DNA of 10,447 bases from JAWAPU01 sp038894275. Lineage in GTDB: Archaea; Nanobdellota; Nanobdellia; UBA10117. Made by a program: the position numbers and the translations under genes. This document shows positions 1-5,628 of this stretch, one piece after another. The first letter of the stretch is position 1. Each line of letters starts with the position of its first letter. Location: assembly GCA_038894275.1 (NCBI GenBank), contig JAWAPU010000019.1, forward strand, positions 1-10,447, read 5' to 3'. Under the pieces are notes generated by a model. It saw only the letters and a program-made list of their open reading frames with translations. It had not been told where the DNA came from and did no database searches.

Positions 1-646
1 TTCTTTACTTGAAATAGACACTATAGCTATTTCTTCTCGTCATTTGTTGAGAATGCCTTATAGTTTAAATGAAAAAAAATGGTTAGTTTCGTTGCCTATC
101 GAATCAAAAAGAATTTTAGATTTTGAACCTGAAGAAGCAAAACCTGAAAATATTGCAAAAGTAGAATTTTTATTTTTAGAAAAGAGTAGAAAAGGCGAAG
201 CGAATAATCTATTAATACATGCGTATGATTGGAGCGCAAAGCCTCAAGAAAATAAAGACGGGAAAGAAGATTTTAAAATAACTTATGATTCTAAAATTTT
301 GCCCGAAAAATTTCCTCCTTGTTTGAAAATAATTCTTAATGGTTTAGAAGATGGAAGAAAAAGAAGTCTTTTCGTTCTTTTAAATTTTTTAAAATGCGCG
401 AAATGGAACAAAGAAGAGATCGAACAACTAATTCAAGAATGGAATTCTAAAAACAGACCTCCTTTAAAAACCGGCTATATAAAAGCACAATTAAATTGGC
501 ATTTTAAACAAACAAAAAGCATACCTCCTCCAAATTGCAAATCTTTTTATCAAGATTTTGGAGTTTGTAAGCCGGATAGTTCATGTGCTAAAATTAAAAA
601 TCCTTTAGCATACATGAAAAAAGAAAAAGTTATTAAAGATAATTAA
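1..646 (+). CDS. Single-chain DNA primase (PriS end joined to Fe-S PriL-type C-terminal domain), 5'-truncated by window
   Basis: This is the 3' part of a primase that makes primers for DNA replication. The frame is open to the left edge (first full codon at base 2) and reads SLLEIDTIAISSRHLLRMPY, then SLNEKKWLVSLPI. This matches the RHLxRxPxSLHxKTG...SVPI block near the end of archaeal/eukaryotic catalytic primase subunits. The start therefore lies outside the window, and the TTG at 44 is not a start. After a linker comes a PriL-CTD-like domain with FPPC (Cys codon 320), PPPNC (536), GVC (566) and a further Cys (584). These are the expected four ligands of a 4Fe-4S cluster, and the domain ends in KIKNPLAY. 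Having both parts on one chain is known from Nanoarchaeum and other DPANN. The usual His of the SLH motif is Asn here (codon 68-70). GINS follows 12 bases downstream, which fits a replication role. Confidence 0.88.
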   Translation, partial: SLLEIDTIAISSRHLLRMPYSLNEKKWLVSLPIESKRILDFEPEEAKPENIAKVEFLFLEKSRKGEANNLLIHAYDWSAKPQENKDGKEDFKITYDSKILPEKFPPCLKIILNGLEDGRKRSLFVLLNFLKCAKWNKEEIEQLIQEWNSKNRPPLKTGYIKAQLNWHFKQTKSIPPPNCKSFYQDFGVCKPDSSCAKIKNPLAYMKKEKVIKDN

Positions 647-658
647 AACTAAATTAAA

Positions 659-1264
659 ATGGCAGAATTTTCATACGAAGATTTGTATGAAATACTCCGC
701 GCAGAAAAATATTCAACAGACCTTCAACCATTAGACCTTTCTCAAATTAAAAAAATCACTACATACATTAAAACAAAAGAAGAATTCTTAGTTAGACAAA
801 AAGAAAACGAATTCGATGACGCTATTGAAAAAGTAAAGATAGAATTAGAAAATGCCAAGCGTGCGCTCAAAGATCTTTATGATAAAAGAGAGAGAAAGGT
901 TGTAAGTAGAGCAATTTTTACTGCAAGAGGAGGGTTTAAATTTAAAGATACTTCAAATATGCTAGTATGTGAAGAAAAATTATACACCTCGTTATTAGAA
1001 TTATTCAAACAAAGTGCAACTGAATTTTTTGAATTATTTAACCACGATTTCGTTAACGAGGTTCCGAAGCCTTTAAAAAATGAAATTAAACGTTTAAAAA
1101 TATTGGAACCTCTTCCAACACTGTTGGACAGTAACCTTAAAAAATATGGTCCATTTGAGACAAATATGGTGGTTGAGCTTCCAGAAGAACTGGCAGAATT
1201 GCTCTTAACCCAAGGAAAAGCAATCGAGGTAAGGGAGCAAAATGAAAATACCAAAACAAGTTAA
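659..1264 (+). CDS. GINS complex subunit, Gins51 (Gins15) type
   Basis: Probable subunit of the archaeal GINS complex, which joins MCM and a Cdc45/RecJ-like protein in the replicative helicase and contacts primase. The protein has 201 residues. The N-terminal YEDLYEILRAEKYS...LQPLD is typical of the Gins51 family. A charged helical A domain (about residues 25-145) follows. A small C-terminal B domain (about 150-190) contains LEPLPTLL, YGPFE and VVELPEELAELLLTQGKAIEV, the signature of the archaeal beta-rich B domain. Having the B domain at the C-terminus marks Gins51 rather than Gins23. The gene sits 12 bases after primase, a linkage common in archaea, and overlaps eL44 by 23 bases. No clear Shine-Dalgarno sequence precedes the ATG. 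Many DPANN appear to have only one GINS type, so it may form a homotetramer; that is inference. Confidence 0.86.
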   Translation: MAEFSYEDLYEILRAEKYSTDLQPLDLSQIKKITTYIKTKEEFLVRQKENEFDDAIEKVKIELENAKRALKDLYDKRERKVVSRAIFTARGGFKFKDTSNMLVCEEKLYTSLLELFKQSATEFFELFNHDFVNEVPKPLKNEIKRLKILEPLPTLLDSNLKKYGPFETNMVVELPEELAELLLTQGKAIEVREQNENTKTS

Positions 1265-1535
1265 AAAATATTGCCCACGGTGCAAAAAACATACTTTACA
1301 CAAAGTAAGCGTAGAAAAAACTAAACCAAAACCAACTACTAAAAAAGGCGCATTAAAATGGGGCGTAAGGCATTACGCATTCGTAGCATCAGGTTATGGT
1401 GGTTCTCCACGTCCGGTAATCCATGAAAAAGCTAAAACTACGAAAAAGGCAAATCTTAAATATGAATGTACTCTTTGTCATAGAAAACACTTTAAACAAT
1501 CTCCTAAAAGAGTGAAAAAAGTAGAAATAAAATAA
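1242..1535 (+). CDS. rpl44e: Large ribosomal subunit protein eL44 (L44e)
   Basis: Zinc-binding protein of the 50S subunit, near the E site. The 97-residue length is normal for the family. It begins MKIPKQVKKYCPRCKKHT and has two CxxC pairs (C11/C14 and C76/C79) that form the zinc site. The central KKGALKWGVRHYAF and GYGGSPRP segments are strongly conserved in L44e. The start lies 23 bases inside the end of GINS in another frame, so the two are probably translationally coupled. A purine-rich GAGGTAAGGGAG lies just upstream and is the nearest thing to a Shine-Dalgarno sequence on this strand. eS27 begins one base after the stop. The order eL44-eS27-aIF2-alpha is a classic conserved archaeal cluster. 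Confidence 0.97.
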   Translation: MKIPKQVKKYCPRCKKHTLHKVSVEKTKPKPTTKKGALKWGVRHYAFVASGYGGSPRPVIHEKAKTTKKANLKYECTLCHRKHFKQSPKRVKKVEIK

Positions 1536-1536
1536 A

Positions 1537-1716
1537 ATGGCGAGAAAGCTAGAATCTCGGTTTGTTAAAGTTAGGTGCGATAAATGTAAAAATGAACAGA
1601 TAATTTTTAATAAAGCTGCCACTATTGTAAAATGTTTAGTTTGCGGAGAAGTACTTGCGGAACCTATGGGGGGGAAAGCCAAAATAAAAACACAGATTTT
1701 AGAATTTTTGAGTTAA
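1537..1716 (+). CDS. rps27e: Small ribosomal subunit protein eS27 (S27e)
   Basis: Small zinc-ribbon protein of the 30S subunit, 59 codons long. The translation starts MARKLESRFVKVRCDKCKNE, then QIIFNKAATIVKCLVCGEVL, then AEPMGGKAKIKTQILEFLS. Two CxxC pairs (C14/C17 and C33/C36) form the zinc ribbon. The FVKVRCxxCxNEQIIFNKA and GGKAKIK segments are diagnostic of the family. The start ATG is one base after the eL44 stop, and the stop is one base before the aIF2-alpha ATG, so it is surely co-transcribed with both. A run of seven G (1668-1674) encodes the conserved Gly-Gly before Lys and is unusual in such AT-rich DNA. There is no Shine-Dalgarno sequence; coupling to eL44 termination is likely. 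Confidence 0.96.
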   Translation: MARKLESRFVKVRCDKCKNEQIIFNKAATIVKCLVCGEVLAEPMGGKAKIKTQILEFLS

Positions 1717-1717
1717 A

Positions 1718-2497
1718 ATGTATGTTCGAAAAGGTTTGCCAGAAAAAGATGACTTTGTTATTTGTACAATAAAAGAGGCTAATCCAAGTTCTGTTTTTGT
1801 AAAATTAGAAGAGTACGAAAATGTTGAAGGGATGATTCATGTTTCTGAAATTGCTAGAAAGCAAGTAAGAGCTATGAAAGTTTACTTAAAACCCGGTACT
1901 CAATTAGTATGCAAAGTAATGTCTGTCGATCCTGATAAAAAATTTGTTGAACTTTCTTTAAGAAGAGTGGGCGAAGGACAAAGGAGGGCAAAATTGCAAG
2001 AATGGGAAAATGAAAAAATTGCAAGTAATATATTGGACACATTCGTAAAACAAAATAAAATTCCTTCTAAAGAAAATAAAGAATTAGTGGAAGAATTATT
2101 AAAGCAATACAATTATTTATATGCTGCTTTTCTGACAATTGCGCAAATTGGTGCTGATGCGTTAAAAAAAATTAAAATTAACCCCAATTATAAAGCTCTG
2201 TTCGTTGAATTTATACAAAAGAGAATAACCTTGCCAAAACAAGAGATTTCAGGATATTTACATATACAAACGTTGGCACCGGATGGCGTTGATAGAATTA
2301 AAAAAGCTTGTGAAACAACGCTTCACTTTGCCGAACAAAATAACGTAGAACTAAAATTAAGCTATATTTCTGCTCCAAAATATAAATTCGTTATTAAAAG
2401 TACAAAAAAAGAAATTTTGGAAAACTTTCTAAATAAAATGTTAGCAAAGATACAAGAAGAAATAGGCCGCGACGGAAAAGTTGAAATAATTAAGTAA
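1718..2497 (+). CDS. Translation initiation factor aIF2, alpha subunit
   Basis: Alpha subunit of the heterotrimeric aIF2 that brings initiator Met-tRNA to the 30S subunit. The 259-residue length is typical. An N-terminal S1/OB domain (about residues 10-83) shows the family pattern: VFVKLEEYENVEGMIHVSEI, then KPGTQLVCKVMSVDPDKKFVELSLRRV. A helical middle domain and a C-terminal alpha-beta domain (about 175-259) that binds aIF2-gamma follow. The position equivalent to the regulated Ser51 of eukaryotic eIF2-alpha is Ala46 (SEIARKQ), so regulation by phosphorylation at that site is not expected. Translation starts one base after the eS27 stop with no Shine-Dalgarno sequence. Many archaea have nop10 next, but here the strand changes and the last 8 bases overlap the end of EndoQ. 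Confidence 0.96.
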   Translation: MYVRKGLPEKDDFVICTIKEANPSSVFVKLEEYENVEGMIHVSEIARKQVRAMKVYLKPGTQLVCKVMSVDPDKKFVELSLRRVGEGQRRAKLQEWENEKIASNILDTFVKQNKIPSKENKELVEELLKQYNYLYAAFLTIAQIGADALKKIKINPNYKALFVEFIQKRITLPKQEISGYLHIQTLAPDGVDRIKKACETTLHFAEQNNVELKLSYISAPKYKFVIKSTKKEILENFLNKMLAKIQEEIGRDGKVEIIK

Positions 2498-3740
2498 AAT
2501 CTGACAAAGTTTGTTGTTTGATATCTGGACCTTCAAAAGTTTCTGTGTTGGTTAAAATTAATTTTCCATAAACCCCATCGTAACCCGGCCTGATTTTTAA
2601 GGTCCCAAGTCGATTTTGCAAAAGTAATTTTGCTATGGTTTCTGGCAAAATTTTAATCAAATCTTCGAAAGAAACGTTCAATAAAATATCTAATTCTGAT
2701 TTGAAATTTTTTATTAACGTAGCATAAAGTTCATCGATTTTTTTTGAATTTGGACTTGTGTTATAAACGGTTGCTAAAAGTTCTGAAAGGGGTAATAAAG
2801 TATAAAAAGGAGGTCTGTCTTTCGGGATAAAATTTTTTGGTCTATCGGCTAATTCCTCAACTCTGTGCATTACTCCAATTGTCCACTTTTTCCCGCATTT
2901 TGGGCACGTGTTGTTATATTTTAAAGATTGGCTAGGTTCGAACCAAATGCCGCAACTTCTATGACCGTCGGCATGATATTTGCCATAGCTTGGAGAAGTT
3001 TCAATTGTTTTTATTAAACCTTCTCCAGTTCTAATTGCATTTACTAAATTTCTATAACTTATTTTTTTTAAATCAAAAATTGTTGCTTCTCTTCCTAAAC
3101 GCCAAGGCCAAAAACTATGGCTGTCTGAAAAAGAAAGAATTTGCTTTTTATCTAAAGAAGATAATCGCCAGTTCATTGCGGGATCAGAACTCATTCCCGT
3201 TTCTATTGCGTGTACTTCTTTTTCTCTATCGCCATAGCATTCTTCAAAAGAATCAAAGCCAGATTTACTTCCAAACAATCCGAAATAAGGTGTCCATACA
3301 TGTGCCGGAATTATTTCAATTTCATTTGAAATTTCTTTTAAATAGTCTATCATTTCTATTGCAGATAAGTTTAATATTGGTCTTCCGTCTGTTTTCAAAT
3401 CACCAAATTTGCTTAAAAGAAAATTTATTTGATCTACAATTTCAAAATTTGGCGCCAATATAATATGATGCACTTTTCTTTCTTTTCCCCCAGATTTAAA
3501 AACATTACAAACTTCTGTTGACAATGCAAATAAAATCTCATTAAAGCTGTAAAAGCCTTCTCTTTCTTCTTTTAAATTTTGTTTTAATTCTTTTAGCCAT
3601 AAAGGATGCGTAAAATCTCCTGTACCTAATAAATTTAAACCTTTAATTTTTGCCCATTTTGAAAGATTTTCTAAAGAAATGTTTTGTGAACAAGCCCTTG
3701 AATATTTTGAATGCAAATGCAAATCTGAAATTAGTTGCAT
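2490..3740 (-). CDS. Endonuclease Q (PHP-domain deaminated-base endonuclease) with C-terminal PIP box
   Basis: Predicted EndoQ, the archaeal DNA-repair nuclease that nicks 5' of deaminated bases (uracil, hypoxanthine, xanthine) and abasic sites. A PHP metal-binding fold is seen in order: SDLHLHS (D6, H8, H10), GTGDFTHP (D42, H45), STEV (E76), HHIILAP (H91/H92), IPAHVWTPYFG (H147), E180 and FSDSHS (D206, H208). A zinc-binding insert follows with C263, C279 and C282, then GVMHRVEELADRP, a strong EndoQ signature. The protein ends KQQTLSDFT, a good PCNA-binding PIP box (Q409, L412, F415); EndoQ of Thermococcales is known to work with PCNA. I chose the ATG at 3740 (416 residues) because DLHLHS then sits at the usual distance from the start and an AT box lies about 26 bases upstream. 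It lies 43 bases after a lipoprotein gene and may be co-transcribed with it or use its own promoter. Confidence 0.91.
   Translation of the reverse strand: MQLISDLHLHSKYSRACSQNISLENLSKWAKIKGLNLLGTGDFTHPLWLKELKQNLKEEREGFYSFNEILFALSTEVCNVFKSGGKERKVHHIILAPNFEIVDQINFLLSKFGDLKTDGRPILNLSAIEMIDYLKEISNEIEIIPAHVWTPYFGLFGSKSGFDSFEECYGDREKEVHAIETGMSSDPAMNWRLSSLDKKQILSFSDSHSFWPWRLGREATIFDLKKISYRNLVNAIRTGEGLIKTIETSPSYGKYHADGHRSCGIWFEPSQSLKYNNTCPKCGKKWTIGVMHRVEELADRPKNFIPKDRPPFYTLLPLSELLATVYNTSPNSKKIDELYATLIKNFKSELDILLNVSFEDLIKILPETIAKLLLQNRLGTLKIRPGYDGVYGKLILTNTETFEGPDIKQQTLSDFT
2493..2516 (-). other. PCNA-interacting (PIP) box at EndoQ C-terminus
   Basis: The last eight residues of EndoQ read QQTLSDFT and fit the pattern Q-x-x-hydrophobic-x-x-aromatic. 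Its terminal position matches archaeal PIP boxes. The second aromatic is Thr, so binding may be weaker than for QxxLxxFF. Its last codons overlap the end of aIF2-alpha. Confidence 0.7.
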
Positions 3741-3762
3741 AAACAAAGGATAAAAAAATAAA

Positions 3763-3770
3763 TTTTAAAT
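3763..3770 (-). promoter_or_regulatory. Possible TATA-like box for EndoQ
   Basis: An AT-rich box (ATTTAAAA on the minus strand) is centred about 26 bases upstream of the EndoQ ATG at 3740. That is the spacing expected for a leaderless archaeal transcript. The DNA is so AT-rich that chance is a real alternative. Confidence 0.3.
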
Positions 3771-3783
3771 TATTTTCTTAAAT

Positions 3784-4743
3784 TTACTCATAGCGCTCAA
3801 CTGTAATTTCCTTACTTATTCTATCAACATAACCATACTTTAGCGTAATTGTTAATTGTTCAACGTATTCTCGGCCTCCTGCGAAATTATAATTGCAATA
3901 GAATTGTGCTTCATTATTTTGTAAGTAAACTGTTTTATTATCACAATTTGTAAGTTCTTTATCGCCAAGTGTGATATTTTCAATGTAAACTCTATATTTA
4001 TCCTTAAAAACATCTATTGAAGCTTCGTTGTCTACATTATAACCTCTTTCGTTTGAATAAAACGGATAGCCATTTCCTACATTTTTAATTACAAATTTAA
4101 ATCCGGTTGGGAATTGTTCAAAATATGTAACTTGTATCGGTGCACCAGAGTTAGAAACCTGTTTTTGTCCAGTGAGTTTACAAATTTCTTTCCCGCCTGT
4201 TGTTTGTTGGTATAAGTTTTCTTTCAAGCAAACAGCAGTAGCCGCAATAGTTTTATAGCCATAAATTAAAACCATTTCCAGAGGATATTTTGCACTTGCT
4301 CCTGCAATTGATGGTGCTTTTGGTGAGAATGTTACAAAAGCTTGACCGCCTGGAACTTTTTGTTTACCTATTAATTTTGCCGGCGGCAGAGGGTAACTTT
4401 CATTTGTTAGTTTTGTTACTTCATTTGCTAAAGCGAATCTATTAACGTCTACTCCTTTAATTTCTAAGATACCCCATATTTTTCCTTCCCCAACAGCTAT
4501 GCGCATAATTAAAGGCTCGCTTTCTCCAACATTTTCTAATTTAAGTCCTATTTGAAAATCTTGGTTTGCATAAACAGTAGCTGGTGGTTGGCTTTCTAAA
4601 AAAGACATTTTAATTCCTTGGGTTCCGCCTATAAAAGAAGTTTGTTCGGGTATTTTTTGTTCTTTTGGTTTTTGTACGCAACCGCTCATTACAATTAAAA
4701 GGCTGAACAATACCGCTAAAATTACTAAATATTTTTTAGCCAT
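3784..4743 (-). CDS. Surface lipoprotein with two beta-sandwich domains (paralogue of the gene upstream)
   Basis: I do not recognise a named family for this 319-residue protein. The N-terminus (MAKKYLVILAVLFSLLIVMS then GC) is a lipoprotein signal peptide with the lipid Cys at 22, so the rest lies outside the cell. After a Pro/Lys-rich tether comes FIGGTQGIKMSF, then FQIGLKLENVGESE, resembling CARDB or Ig-like strands. A hinge QKQVSNSGAPIQVTYF (about 193-208) leads to a second domain with FVIKNVGNGYP, ending LTITLKYGYVDRISKEITV. Two cysteine pairs (C172/C188 and C267/C283) may form disulfides. The FIGGT, GLKLEN, YKT, VSNSGAP and final Y-x-Y...IS-x-EI-x-V blocks all recur in the neighbouring lipoprotein, so the two arose by duplication. 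It is the fourth gene of a surface-protein run. A role in envelope structure or adhesion is inference. Confidence 0.8.
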   Translation of the reverse strand: MAKKYLVILAVLFSLLIVMSGCVQKPKEQKIPEQTSFIGGTQGIKMSFLESQPPATVYANQDFQIGLKLENVGESEPLIMRIAVGEGKIWGILEIKGVDVNRFALANEVTKLTNESYPLPPAKLIGKQKVPGGQAFVTFSPKAPSIAGASAKYPLEMVLIYGYKTIAATAVCLKENLYQQTTGGKEICKLTGQKQVSNSGAPIQVTYFEQFPTGFKFVIKNVGNGYPFYSNERGYNVDNEASIDVFKDKYRVYIENITLGDKELTNCDNKTVYLQNNEAQFYCNYNFAGGREYVEQLTITLKYGYVDRISKEITVERYE

Positions 4744-4765
4744 GTCTTTTAATCATAAATTATTC

Positions 4766-4773
4766 TTTTAAAA
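4766..4773 (-). promoter_or_regulatory. Possible TATA-like box between the two lipoprotein genes
   Basis: The 41-base gap holds a palindromic TTTTAAAA centred 26-27 bases before the ATG at 4743, a fitting place for a leaderless promoter. It could give the second lipoprotein separate expression. Chance occurrence in AT-rich DNA cannot be excluded. Confidence 0.3.
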
Positions 4774-4784
4774 TCTTTTTTCTA

Positions 4785-5627
4785 CTAATCAGGCATAACA
4801 CTAATCTCTGTAGAAATAGTTTGAGTGTAATTATAATCAAGCTCTAAATATAATTGGTCGTATGTTTCTTTGGTGACATCAAAATAGCATCTAGTAGTAG
4901 CACCTAAAACTATATCGCATTCTTTTAGTTCGATAGGTTTTCCTGCAAAAGTCGCGTTAGAAATAGTTATTTGTTCAATAAATCCATTTCCCTTATTTTC
5001 TACAGTTATCAAAAAGATTAGTCTAACACCGCCGTTTGGGAACGGAATTACTTGTTGCTTAAAACTTGTTATTTGTACCGGCGCTCCGGAGTTTGAAACT
5101 TTTTGCGCACCTTCGGGGGCGCAATATTTATCCGAATCAGTAGCACAAGCCATCACCAGCATTTTTGTTTTGTAAGGATAGGTAATGGTAACGCTTAATG
5201 GAATTTTTTGTTCTGAAGTAATTCCTGGCATAGAAACACTAGCATTATCCCAAAATATAAATTCAGGTTCTGTATAAATAACCGTTCCTTTTCCTTTCAA
5301 GGTTGCTGCTGGCAAGTCGCGCTTATTTTTTTTAAGTGTATCAACACCGATATTAAAAGCTGTCGGGTTATTAAGAATTATGAATATCTCTCCTTCTTTT
5401 ACTTCTGTTTCTCCTTTATTTTCTAATTTCAAACCTATATTAAAAGGGATATTCGGGTAAGTTTTTGTTGGTAAATCTACAAATTCCGCTTTTATTCCTT
5501 CTGTCCCACCTATAAAAACTTCGCCTACTTCTTCTTTTTTTACACAACCACTAAAAGCAAACATTAGAAAAAATAATATTAAAACTAATGCAAATTTCTT
5601 GGAATTTAAATTTTTAATAGAGTCCAT
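4785..5627 (-). CDS. Surface lipoprotein with two beta-sandwich domains (first paralogue)
   Basis: A 280-residue protein of no family I can name. A lipoprotein signal (basic start, hydrophobic FALVLILFFLMFAF, then SGC with the lipid Cys at 28) places the body outside the membrane. Domain 1 opens FIGGTEGIKAEF and contains FNIGLKLENKGETEV, which resembles a CARDB-like strand pair. It closes with ITYPYKTKMLVMACATDSDKYC (C161/C169). The hinge QKVSNSGAPVQITSF (175-189) leads to domain 2 with ITVENKGNGF, C237/C247, and a final LELDYNYTQTISTEISV. It is clearly paralogous to the downstream 319-residue lipoprotein, while the loops differ in length and sequence. The ATG follows the stop of the membrane-protein gene by one base (TAAaATG), so the two are almost certainly co-translated. 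The products may sit together on the outer membrane face; that is inference. Confidence 0.82.
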   Translation of the reverse strand: MDSIKNLNSKKFALVLILFFLMFAFSGCVKKEEVGEVFIGGTEGIKAEFVDLPTKTYPNIPFNIGLKLENKGETEVKEGEIFIILNNPTAFNIGVDTLKKNKRDLPAATLKGKGTVIYTEPEFIFWDNASVSMPGITSEQKIPLSVTITYPYKTKMLVMACATDSDKYCAPEGAQKVSNSGAPVQITSFKQQVIPFPNGGVRLIFLITVENKGNGFIEQITISNATFAGKPIELKECDIVLGATTRCYFDVTKETYDQLYLELDYNYTQTISTEISVMPD

Positions 5628-5628
5628 T

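Noticed and set aside
44..646. TTG at 44 as the start of the primase-like gene
   Set aside because: The frame stays open to base 2 and the upstream codons encode EIDTIAISSRH, conserved in primase, so the gene begins outside the window.
877..1682. Two minus-strand open frames (877-1254 and 1389-1682) opposite GINS and the ribosomal protein genes
   Set aside because: Both lie antisense to secure conserved genes and have biased Ser/Phe-rich translations with no family features.
3035..3463. 142-codon plus-strand open frame opposite EndoQ
   Set aside because: It is antisense to the conserved PHP domain, and its Leu/Phe-rich composition is what the complement of AT-rich coding DNA gives. It has no recognisable motif.
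3741..3746. TTG start two codons upstream of the EndoQ ATG
   Set aside because: The ATG at 3740 gives the normal N-terminus before DLHLHS and sits at the right distance from an AT box.
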